A stretch of 64,000 nt of DNA from Sporobolomyces roseus (taxonomy: Eukaryota; Basidiomycota; Microbotryomycetes; Sporidiobolales; Sporidiobolaceae): assembly GCA_016617785.1 (NCBI GenBank), contig JADILM010000001.1, positions 62,001-126,000 of the forward strand, given 5' to 3'. The position numbers were made by a program, and so were the translations under genes. Positions 11,236-21,139 of the stretch are shown here, piece after piece (position 1 is the first letter of the stretch; each line of letters begins with the position of its first letter). The notes under the pieces are model-generated. The model was not told where the DNA came from. It was given only the letters and a program-made list of their open reading frames with translations, and did not search any database.

Positions 11236-13250
11236 TCAGACAAAGTGGCGGAGAAGTGATGAGATAGAAGGAGGAATCGAGAGGTAAAATGCGGGTGAGG
11301 TAAGAGAACTTGTCGTCGTTTTCCACGACTTCCACGACTTCCACGACTTCTACAGGGGGTTACGTACGTCCATCTCGGCGATCCAGAAAGTGGGTAGGGG
11401 CTGTCGAAGGTACCCGAAACCTGGGGTTGACGTATTGACCTGCGAGACGAGAAGGAGTCAGTCTCGATCTAGAACGAAGGAAAGACGAGGAGAAAGCTCA
11501 CCGCAGAGTAGCCTCGATTCGACCAGTTCCACAGTGAGAAGCAACACTCTATTTCGAAGGGGAGCAACCGAGCCGGCTCGCTCACTGTGAGTCGAAGGAC
11601 TTCAGCAAGTACTGGAGAACTCGAAACGTTTGCCTCCTGAGCGATTCAGCAACCTTGACATCCCGACGCAACTGTCGATCGCTCAATCAGCTTTGAGTAC
11701 CGGAGCTCCACGTCGCGAGCGCGGCGTCTGAAGAACCAGTGGTCGGGAAGAGAGACCAAGCGAAGAAGAAACAAAAAGCGACGTAGAGCCTCCAAAGACT
11801 CGAGAAGCGAAAGCCGGAGCAACACTTGGCTGATTCGCTATGATCTATCTGAACAATCAAGCTGAGCTATCAGCGATAACTCGCGAGGAGAAGAAAGGGG
11901 GACTCACGAATCCGAAGAGAACAGTGATTCCATCTCAACAAGCACTTCCGAGCGACCTGAGCAGCTCTACTGATCAAGATATAGCTCCTGGCTACCTCAA
12001 GTAGCTCTTCCAACTCGTTATCTAGGTGTTGAAGCGTTGTGGGCGAATGCGAAGATGAAGAGTCGAAGTCGGGTCAGAGGAAGAGCTGGAGTCTTGTTCG
12101 GGGCGTGATAGGTACTAATATTGTCTTCATGGTGATTCAGGCTGTTCGAGCTGTTAAAAAGTGAGAGGAGAGTGGTCAACCTCCGAGATCCGAAGTTTCC
12201 CAACTTTCCTTGAATCTTGATCCTCTAGTCTTCACTTCTCGCCGAAAATAGCTCGCGCGTTCGCTCAGGATCTCTATGTGGGCATTCTCTCTGCTCTGTA
12301 TCTCGACTCAAGCGTGCTCCTGCTCTCGTCGGTGAGTTATCCGTCTCTCACCTCTTTCCAATCCATCATCTCGTGTCGTCTGTATCTCCGATAGCTGACT
12401 ATCCACGCTCCTCGATCACAGCTCTGCTGCACCATTGATTGATTGCGGTCATTTCAGGTGAAGTCTCAGATGGCGTTCAATGATCTCAAACAAACTGCTT
12501 AGCCTCTCCAGGTCTCTCGCTGACTCTCCCAGGCTCTTGTCGCCTGAAGACTACTGTAAGACTTCAACGCTCTCTGTAGGAGCATATAAATCGAAATTCG
12601 AAGCTCGGTTCAGCAGCACTCTTCAAACTCGACTTCTCCCTTCTTTTCGTTTCATTTGCTTCCTCCACGCCCTTCGCCTCGAAAAATCGGCGTCAGGCAC
12701 AGTTCTGTCAGATGAGAGAGCGGTCGGGGATAGCTCAAGGTTCGGCCCTGCGATCAGAACGCAGCGCTTCTAACGGAAAAGAAAGTGAGAATTAGCGAAG
12801 AGGGAGACAGCTCGTTATTTATCACTTTCGAACCGCCCCTAGTACCAGTCGCGGAGCGCAAGTTGGGAATTACGTATAGGATTGCGGAGACAGAGGGATC
12901 TATGGAAGGAAGGATCTAGACATGCTTTTTCTTCGTCTCAAAATTAAAGTTGACGTAGTGAGGGGGATCAGAGAGCGAAAGACAACGAGGAGCCGGGAGA
13001 TAGTACAGCTAGTGGAGTTACAGAGAGAGAGAAAGGTTCACAATCGAATGAGTAAGCTGGTGGGGGTGAACGACGATGAAATCCTCAGAAGGACGCTCGG
13101 CTTTGCGCGAAGCTCCCGTAAATTGCGAGTCGACGATGCGATAGGCGCAGAGAGGCTTGATACGAGAGAGAGTGAACGACGTTGGGTTCCGGTTCAACCG
13201 AACTTGAATGCTTATCAATGAGAGGAGAGAATAAGCAAAACTCTCGTCGA
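11236..13250. other. 2-kb region without a clear gene
   Basis: No ORF here shows domain-like sequence. On the minus strand a strong donor follows TTCGGATTC near 11905 (GTGAGTCCCCC). A similar donor follows TTCGAATCCAG upstream of the next orphan gene, near 14536, suggesting untranslated leader exons. On the plus strand, 12240-12560 contains donor, branch-point and acceptor-like words in sequence, as in a spliced transcript, but no coding frame survives. A short plus-strand ORF at 12922-13221 has no support. Confidence 0.4.
11321..11347 (+). repeat. Three 9-bp direct repeats (TTCCACGAC)
   Basis: Three exact head-to-tail copies of TTCCACGAC, about 90 bases upstream of the orphan B start codon. 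They could be a small promoter minisatellite or a tandem factor site. No function can be assigned from sequence. Confidence 0.8.
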
Positions 13251-14208
13251 TCATGCAGGTCGAAATGGGCTCACAGCTTGAGCTTGAGCGAGACGACGAA
13301 GAAGTCGAGCCAACAAAGGCATGTAAGGGTCTGGCGGGGCTTGTCCGAAGTTTGCGTGTCCTCGAACACCGTAATTTTCGTTGGCCGCGACTATTCGATG
13401 CAAATCATGGGTCAAAGGGTAGTGTTCAACCTGCACTACCAATTGCACCATCTCCGCTTCCAGGCGTCGTTGATCTAAGAGGTCGAGTCCAGGCTGACCA
13501 TGTCGGATAGCTGCCATCAAGCGAGCTAGGAGTTCTCGAAGATCACTTTTCGATTCGAGATCGGCGTAAGACTCCATCACTCCTTGATTGCGATGACGTT
13601 CGGGTAAACCTTGCGAGGGCGGACGTAAGATAGCGTGGCTGATGCGTAGGATACGAACCATATTCTGATCAGAATGAGATGAGCGAAGATTTCAACATTT
13701 GGGTCATTGCGAAGCGAAGTGAATTCGGGGGTTTACCATCAATGGCGAGAACTCCTTGACGCCTCGGAACTCTTGTCTCAGCGGACCGATGTAAGGCTGA
13801 AGACGGAGGATGCGATATGAGGGGTCTCCTATACGGTGAACGGAATACAATAGAACTCACGAGATTGGTTGGCAAAGGATATAATCGTTCACCCTTCGAT
13901 GCCGCATTCTTCGATAAACCAATCAAGTAGTTGACGAACGTGTCGTACTCCGATTCAACAAAGATACTCCCACCGACGACCCGCAAGCCCAACATCTCGA
14001 ACGTTTCTTTCACGTATTCCTGAGCGACTTTGTTCCACTCTTGGAGGTACGGTTCTTCCGTATCGATGTCGATGAGATGGGGGTTCTCGAGTACTTTCCA
14101 CGAGTCTCCGATTTCGTTCAGGATAGATTCGACCGTGTTCCACTGTTTGACGATGACGGGACCGTAGAGAGGAGGACGAGGGTCACGCGGGCGTTTAACA
14201 CCCGACAT
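13251..14208 (-). CDS. Unrecognised helical protein (orphan A)
   Basis: I do not recognise the family. Three exons on the minus strand: 14208-13861, then an exon starting at 13796 that codes PYIGPLRQEFRGVKEFSPLM, then a long exon ending at TGA 13251-13253. All junctions are phase 0. It is about 270 residues with no signal peptide or membrane helix. The N-terminal exon carries KQWNTVESILNEIGDSWKVL and a YDTFVNYLIGL helix. The C-terminal exon carries NMVRILRISHAIL, a long amphipathic helix (DLRELLARLMAAIRH) and a conserved-looking RRLEAEMVQLVVQVEHY. Its second half lines up loosely with orphan B (FFDEF..., VNILQLDY..., LERALEVAWEM..., LERLLTIVVR). It may belong to a lineage-specific family. Start chosen at the only upstream ATG. 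Confidence 0.65.
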
Positions 14209-14911
14209 TAGAAGAATGTAGTTGTGAGAAGGGAGGGAAGAGAGTGAAGTGAGAGAAGGGCGCCGCCAAATGCGAATGCCGCGGAATGATGCATTCTGTT
14301 ACCGCTGATCCACGAGAGCACTCCTTCCGGAAGGCTGAGCTGTGCAAATGACCCTGCACCCGACGACAGCGTCGAGCTAGCGATCCGAAGCGAGAGAAGG
14401 CAGAAACAGCAGTCGTAGAGTCAACGCGAATCAGGAAGAGCGGAGCAGCGAGATTAGCAAGCTGAGCTGTATCAACGATACGAAGCAGTCCAAATAAGGA
14501 CCCGAGTCGAGTTCGGAGTGAAGGCTAGGACTCACCTGGATTCGAAGAACAGCAAATCCTCCTCGTCGAGTCGCTCAAATTACTCCCACGAGCACTACAG
14601 GTCGAGCTAGAGCTCCTATATACGTCCCATGGACCTCTACGAGATAACCTGAGCTGTTAGGGGGCGTTGGAAGCGATTGAAAGATGAAGGCATCGAAAGC
14701 GAGGCCCGAGGAGAGACAATAGAATCGTTTCCGGGTTCAGCTGTTTGAGCTTTCTCGATCTAGAGAGGAACTGTAAGGTCGGAACAGCGCAACTCGGGCT
14801 GTGAAGTGGTTGGATCAAGGTGAACCTCAGTCGCGTTGCTTCTCTTGCTCTTCCCCCACAAACTCACTGTTTCTTCTACACCTCGCAAGCACTCCTTGAA
14901 CCGTGCAAGTC
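14209..14911. other. Divergent intergenic region
   Basis: About 700 bases between orphan A (-) and the ATG27-like gene (+). On the minus strand it holds a strong splice donor near 14536 after TTCGAATCCAG, and a stretch (14650-14760) that loosely resembles the region 12020-12170 upstream of orphan B. No ORF with coding character is seen. Confidence 0.45.
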
Positions 14912-16220
14912 ATGCGGATCACTCCAATTTTCTTATCCGTAGCCTCTCTCATCGCCTCAACAGTCGCCGAAACGTGTGTGATTCAAGGGAAATCAATAGG
15001 CAAATTCGACTTGAACGGACTAAGGAAACCCAAGTCTGATTACTCGGGAATATCGAATCCGGATGGTGGAGATGTATCAATCAATTTCTGTGGAACTGTA
15101 GTAGAGGATCCGATAGCAGGTCAGTTTTCTACCTCGAATTTCCTTATCTTTCAAAGTGTGGGCTAATTGTGAGTGATCCGAACAGCTGGAGAAGGTGCTG
15201 GAGCTTACATTCAGGATTCGAGAGGTGGCATCTCATTAGGGTGAGTTCAACGTCGCTCAAAACTCGAGAACTCGAAACTGAATTTTCTCCCAACCTCGCA
15301 TCCGTCGTATAGGAAGTACTCCTCGACGCCTCAATACCACAACAATCAACTATCCTTGACATACAAAGAAGGGAGCGCGTGTCCTCGATCGAACGCTCGA
15401 AGGTCCTCTCTGATTTACCTACAATGCGACAAGAGTTGGAGCGGTAGCGATATCAAACTCATTGATTCTATCGACGATTGCTTCTACGTCTTCACCATGA
15501 AGACTCCTCATGCTTGTTCGCAAGGAGGTGGATTCTTCAGCATGATTTGGAACGCGACAGTTTTGTGAGTTTTGCAGCTTTCCCTTACTCTCGTTTCCCG
15601 TTTACTCATTACCTCCCTCTCTTGCGCACAGCTTGTTCTGGGTCTTACTCGCCGTAGCTGCTGGAGTATTCATCTACACTCGGTTCATCGCTCGAAAGAA
15701 TTCAGGTGGATTCGGATCCGACAATTCTTCGGGAGGTGGATTGGGAGAAGCAGTAGGATTCGTAAAAGATATCGTCATCATCGTAGGAGTCGTACGTCTC
15801 TCTATCTCGTCTATGAACGAGTCTCCTCGAGCTGCGCAAGACTGATCGACTCTGTAAATTCGATTATAGTGGTCACTCGATACGGTTCAATCCCTCATCT
15901 CACGAGTCAATAACCGTCGCTCCTCCTCCTCTGCTTACTCATCATCCGCCTATAACCCCTACGCCCCCGCTCCAACCCAGCAACAACCTCAACCTTCTCG
16001 AGGAGGAGGGTCAGCAGATTATTCTTCCTCAGCATGGAAAGCTACGACTCGAACAGGACCACCAGAACCACCAGCGAAGGATCAGAGACTGTCTCAACCG
16101 CAGAGGGAGGAGGAACAAACGATGCCGGGATTGGCGGGAGGGGGAAGCTTGTTGGATGATGATGAGGACGACGAAGGGGAGGAATTGACGATGAGTGGAA
16201 CTGGGGGAATCAAAGTTTGA
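14912..16220 (+). CDS. ATG27: ATG27-like type I receptor (mannose-6-phosphate-receptor-like fold)
   Basis: Probably Atg27, a type I membrane protein that cycles between Golgi, endosome and vacuole and helps deliver Atg9 membranes for autophagy. The start MRITPIFLSVASLIASTVAE is a clean signal peptide. It is followed by CVIQGKSIGKFDLNGL, the C...KFDL opening of the Atg27/MRH lumenal domain, and by cysteines at VSINFCG, SACP, YLQCD, DDCFYVF and PHACS. Introns split the domain (donors near 15119, 15240 and 15564). A membrane helix FWVLLAVAAGVFIYTRFI follows, then a Gly/Ser-rich region and a second hydrophobic patch (VKDIVIIVGV). The last exon codes a Pro/Gln-rich, acidic tail ending at TGA 16218-16220. 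Cation-dependent mannose-6-phosphate receptor-like sorting receptors (Mrl1-like) are the alternative. Confidence 0.75.
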
Positions 16221-16714
16221 AGCAGTTGATTGAGTTACATGCGAGGGAGGCAGCGAGATTATGTAGTTCAAGACAAAAAAAGGAAAGTTATGCTGGATTT
16301 TCGTTCGTATTTCGTGTTTGTGTCTGCATCATCGCTCAGTTGAGATCGACAGCTATCGACGACCTATGCGGGAGGCCAGTTGAGATCGATGTGTTCGCGA
16401 TGTTGACGCCCACAACGCTTCGGACACCGTTCATTCAATTTTTCGTTTCTCGACTTCAACGATTATGCGCTCGGAATCTTCTAGACCTCTCGTTTGGCTA
16501 TCCCGCACACTACAGCACAAGTAGGAAGGTTATACTATTGACAGACAAGCTGAGGTGAGAAGGAGATCAAGCGGTGAGGAGTAATATCTAACGCGATCGT
16601 TCGGGAAGAATCGTCGACTGCATTGAGTTGAGGTTCTCGAGATAAGCAGCCGGGACTTGATCTCGCCAGAGCCACGTCAGCTCCGCATGCTCGAAAGAAT
16701 GAAAGAGGACACGG
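16221..16714. other. Convergent intergenic region
   Basis: Facing 3' ends of the ATG27-like gene and the lipase gene. No supported gene. A minus-strand frame at 16588-16791 might be an alternative last exon of the lipase, but it adds no recognisable lipase sequence. Confidence 0.45.
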
Positions 16715-19062
16715 CTACCCACAGTGATCGTAGAAAGGAGAGAAAGCACTTTTGACGAATTTCGTAACCTTGATTCCAACGTTTCTTGCACTCCATTTCG
16801 AATGAGTTGTCGCTCTGACAGCTTTCGTCTCTATCCTACTCCTTCTAATTTCCATCCAATCAGTCCTCAAGCTTCGATTCCTGATCCTCTCTCCACTGAT
16901 TCTTTGAGCTTCGCCCTCATAATCCTCGTCCGTGACGACGATATCGACAGCAGCATGAAAAGCTCTCAATCCTGATACTTTCCAGGATGGCCGATACGAT
17001 GCGAAAAGGGGGAATAGAGGTCGCAGAACAAGGCAACTTCCGACATGCGAATAGTTGAGTGGTGAGATTGAAGAGAGTGTCGAGCGAGCCGCTTCGTTGT
17101 CTGCAATTCCGAGAGGTAGGTGAGTGACGATATCGAGGTGGTTCTCGACACGCCAGAGGATGTTGGGTCGATCACGAGGAGTGAGGAGAGACTGAGATCG
17201 AAGAAGTTGAGAAAAAGTCAGGTCTGCGAACATGGTCTCGATTCTAGCGAAAGAATCACATTCTCGAACGCTGAAGCAAAATCTCCGTCGCCAAAACGAG
17301 GAGTGCCGAAAGCGTAGCAATCTCGAAGCTCGATGTCGTCTCCCAAATCTTCTGGCGAACGAAGGAAGCGAGCGAAACAGAGTGAAGCGAGACTACCTCC
17401 GAGAGAATGAGCCTGCAGTAAGAAGTGTCAGTTCACCATTCGGAGGGAGAAGGAGACTTTATGCAAGGCTCACGGTGATCCAGAGCGCAATCTTTCGTTT
17501 CGAGTGAGTGTGTGGAAGCTGATCCTGCATGCGGCTGGCAGTAGACTTGATGGCATTGACGATCGCACCTGGAACAAGAGGAGGCATCAGCTCGTCTCGT
17601 CCGAGGGATGCAGACGATTCGACTGACCGTATGAATCAGCTCCGGAAGCTCGATGAGTATCTTCGGCCATGAAGAGCGAGGTGTAGAAGCCGCGATGAGC
17701 TTGCCCAGATCCAGGACCGAAGAAAGCAGAAGCGGGAACTCGATCAATCTGTTTCGAAGTAAAGCGAATCAGCAACGAAAAGCTCAAACAAGAACAGAAC
17801 GTTCGACACTTACGCTTGCATCAATGAGGATCTCAGAGAAGTTCTCCGGACCAGTTCCCTTGAAGACCAGCACGATGAAGGGATAGTTGCTTGAGCTCGA
17901 GGAGAAGAGACTTGCGAAAGGTCCTCCTATCTTCTCGCCTAGTTCGCAGATCCCAGTGAATTCTAGTCCCCATTTCTCAGCCTATACAATGAGGTTAGTC
18001 TTGGTCAGCTGTCAAGTCAACCAAAAGCGAGAGCTATGAGCAACGTTGAAACTCACCTGAACTCTAATGACTTCTTCGCTTTTCGCGACTTTGGCTTGAG
18101 CCGACTCGAGAAGCTGCTTGCTCGCGTTTGGACTCTTGTCAACACTCTTTGACGCTTTAACATCTCGACCCGCAGCGAGAACAAGGTGATTTTTGCGTTC
18201 GTAAACGAGAGCTGAGAGTAGTAGGAACGTTTTGGCGAGTGGAATCGAGAAGATACGAATCCTGTCAACACAAGCACAAAGAGGGTCATTACAGGTATCT
18301 GATTTGAGGTGATGAGAGCTTTTCGAGCGCTACGGGGGAAAGGTATAGGAGGGGAAAAGCGAGAGATAATGAGAAAAAGCGAAACTTGCGTTTTTACGGA
18401 TGCGAAAGGTTCGACCGGTTGAGCATTTCTGGCAGGCGATATCGTCGATTTGTCTGAGTCGAGTGCAGAGAGCATCAGTTCGAGAATGAGACGAGCGAGA
18501 CTGAGTGTGAAGGAGCTCACATTCACCCGCCAAAAATCGTAGACTACTCGAGGTCATTACTTCAGATCGTTCGAAGATGTTACGATTGGCCTGCTCACTC
18601 CGAGCCTATCCTATGAGCGTCTAAAGAGTCTCAGAAGTATAGGCGACCAGAACTCACCCAATTGACGATCGAGTAACCTTTGAACCATTTCTTTGAAACT
18701 TTTTCGACGAGTTCCCCACCTCCCACCATCTCTCCCACCCACAAGACGAGTACAATCCCAGCGAGTAGAGTCCAAAGGAAAGGGTAAACGAGAAGTGCTG
18801 TGAAAGTCGAGAGAGGATCGAAAAGGATTGAAGAGGGAGAAGTGAGAAGTGCGAAGAGGTAACCGGAAGTTGTTTCGTAGAGGTAGTAGAGGAAGGATCG
18901 AAGTAACGTGGAAGATTGCGATTCATCTGACTCGATCCCCACTGAGGGAGGTGCCTTCTCCTCCTCGGCGGTGACTGAGTTGAGCAGACTTGAATCACCA
19001 GAGGATGGTCGCGGAACATATCTGGAGCCGACAACGTCGTCGATCACATTACCGGTAGACAT
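16715..19062 (-). CDS. Class 3 (fungal) lipase with N-terminal membrane segment
   Basis: An alpha/beta-hydrolase of the class 3 lipase family, probably hydrolysing acylglycerols at a membrane. About 10 exons run from ATG 19062 down to TAG 16715-16717. The N-terminal exon holds hydrophobic segments ending in FLWTLLAGIVLVLWVGEMV, so the enzyme is likely membrane-anchored. Core motifs in order are VLVFKGT (oxyanion strand), HRGFYTSLF, the nucleophile elbow WITAHSLGGSLAS with the catalytic Ser, FGTPRFGDGDFASAF, and WRVENHLDIVTHLP with the acid Asp. A His then lies in NYSHVG. The frame crosses an intron between FASAFEN and SLLTPRDRP. The elbow is AHSLGG rather than the commoner GHSLGG. The C-terminal end (PFYDHCG) is close to a GGGTAG that could also be a donor, so the last residues are uncertain. 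YRA1 lies 260 bases upstream on the same strand. Confidence 0.85.
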
Positions 19063-19322
19063 CGAGCTTGTAGACGATTGAGGTTGAAAAGAAAGTAGAG
19101 GGAAGAAGGAGAGAAAGAAAAGATTGTCGCAACTCGATTTCGACGACGACGAGTTTAGATTTCCTTCGTAGCATCCCGCTTGAGCGAGTTATCAAGAGAG
19201 ACAATAGCGGAATAAGCTAGAAGAGGTAGTGTACAAGAGAAACGTCCAAGTACTTCCTCCTCGAATTTTGGGCACGACAATACAGCAAAAACCAAAAAAA
19301 CTAACGAAAGAAGCCATCCCTT

Positions 19323-20909
19323 TTACGACATCTCTACGTCTCCGCCTGATTCAGCTTGAGGAGCGGGAGCAGTTTCATTCGTCGTAGTCGTAGTAGTCGA
19401 AGGAGTAGCCTGCATTTCGACACCAACTCGTCAATTCTCCCGTGTTTCTCACAATCTCGACGGAATTGAGAATGTCAACTCACCTTCTCCCCACCTTCAG
19501 CAGCAGGAGTTTTCATGAACGCCTCCAACTCCTTATCCAAATCGTCATTAGTTTTAGGTTCTCTCTTCGCTTCCCTCCCTCCTCCTCCTCCCCTTCCTCC
19601 TCCTCCTCCCCTTCCTCCTCCTCCACCCCCAATACCTCTCTCGATTCCTCCTCTTCTCGGACCAGCCGGTGCGCCTCGGGGTGGTCTCGAATCAATATTG
19701 GATGATCCTATACCTCTCTGGGGACCGACATGAGGTCTACCACCTCGAACTGAGGGTCCGTTACGAGGTCCTCGAGGTGCGTTGGGACTGGATTCGGGAA
19801 AGACGTAAGTAGGAATTTAAGGGGGAGAGAGGAAAAGGGGATAGCTTACTCGGCATCGAGACGAGCGAGGAGACTGCCGGGAGTAGGGACGGTTCGTTCA
19901 GTTCGATAATCGTATTCTACTTTGATATTTTGACCTGTACACGCAAACGTTCGTTCACATTAATTCAAGATTCAATCGGTGATGCTGGTGAAAGAGTGTG
20001 TGTTACCTTTGGCGGGACATCCATCGAATGCTTCTTTAGCTGCGGCGGCATGATCTTCAGATGCGTAACTGACCCAAGCTAATCCAGTTGATCGACCAGA
20101 TTTGTCGAACTGATATCGATCGGCATGACGAAAAGGAGGGGAAGGGGGAAGAACGAAGAAATGATTCGAGTAAGCGATCGAGGTCGGGAAAACATGACTG
20201 AGAACCAATCTGTTTCAACGCGGAGAGGAGGGAAAGGAAGAGTCGTACTTTGATCTTGGGACCGGATGCGAGAGGTCCAACTTGAATGAACAGAGCCTAC
20301 AGAAGCCTCAGGGATCAGTCTCCCTCTTCAGTTTGTGTCGAAAGAGTGAAAAGTGCGATTTACCTCTAATTCCCTCTCTGAAACTTCATAATGTAAATCC
20401 TTGATAACCAATTTATTACTCCTCTGTTGGCCTTGACCTACTGAACTTGAACCATTACCGCTGAGTCGAGCGGCTAAGGATCCACCTGCTACTTTCGAAG
20501 AGGGAGCTGTTGAAGGAGTTGATGAGTTTGATTCGGCAAACTTGTCGTGCTTCCATGAGTCACCAGATGGACGCTATTGGAGAGAGAGTACAACGAACTC
20601 GTATCAGTATCTAGTAGACTGCTTAGGAGTTAAGAAAGTGATCTGTTTCCCCTGCCCCCCGCCTCCCTCCTCTCTCGTCCCTCTCAACCTCTGTGATCGC
20701 TCTACTAATGTGATCGCGCTATACCTATTGTCTGATAACTCCAAGCCATGTTTGAGCGATTCAAGAGGTGTACTCACTGCGTAAGGGGAAGCCCTATTCC
20801 CACCTTGTCCTCCTCCACTCTGCCTTCGATTGCCAGGGTTTGAGGGACCTGTAGGAGGTTGATCTGAACCTTTGGTGATGGATCCTACTGCTCTTGATAG
20901 TAAAGACAT
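19323..20909 (-). CDS. YRA1: YRA1/ALYREF mRNA export adaptor
   Basis: An RNA-binding adaptor of the TREX complex that hands mRNA to the Mex67-Mtr2 export receptor in the nucleus. It starts MSLLSRAVGSITKG (ATG 20909) and ends GGDVEMS with TAA at 19323-19325. After a disordered N-terminus the single RRM begins with RSNKLVIKDLHYEVSERELE (RNP2), continues through ALFIQVGPL and KIKFDKSGRSTGLAWVSY (RNP1), and closes with AKEAFDG and KVEYDYR. An RGG/Gly-rich block follows (coded about 19580-19760). Near the end, NDDLDKELEAFM is the C-terminal UAP56-binding motif typical of Yra1/ALY. Several short introns interrupt the RRM. The start codon lies 230 bases from a divergent Zn2Cys6 gene, so the two share a promoter region. 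Confidence 0.9.
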
Positions 20910-21139
20910 TCTGAAAGTGATTTGTTGATGATCAAGAGATGCAGACGACGACAAATCCTTCACTTCCCTCTATCCATTTGACTGACACTTTCGACTTGGT
21001 TGATCGACGTATGATAGTCTAGTAGAGCTCATCGAGTACTCGTTGGATTTACTCAAGTGTCGGATTTGTCAACTCCTCAGAATTCGCAAAGGTCTCTCGT
21101 ACGGTTTCCTCCCTCTCCTCTACTAGCCCAAGCCGGATC
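20910..21139. promoter_or_regulatory. Shared divergent promoter, YRA1 / Zn2Cys6 gene
   Basis: 230 bases separate two start codons on opposite strands and must contain both promoters and both leaders. I see no TATA box or named factor site with confidence. Confidence 0.5.

Noticed and set aside
12922..13221. 99-codon plus-strand ORF
   Set aside because: Arg/Glu-rich without motif, in the 3' flank of orphan A. Probably chance.
16588..16791. Alternative last exon for the lipase
   Set aside because: Would need a GTAGCC donor and a non-consensus acceptor and adds no recognisable lipase sequence. Left as a note.
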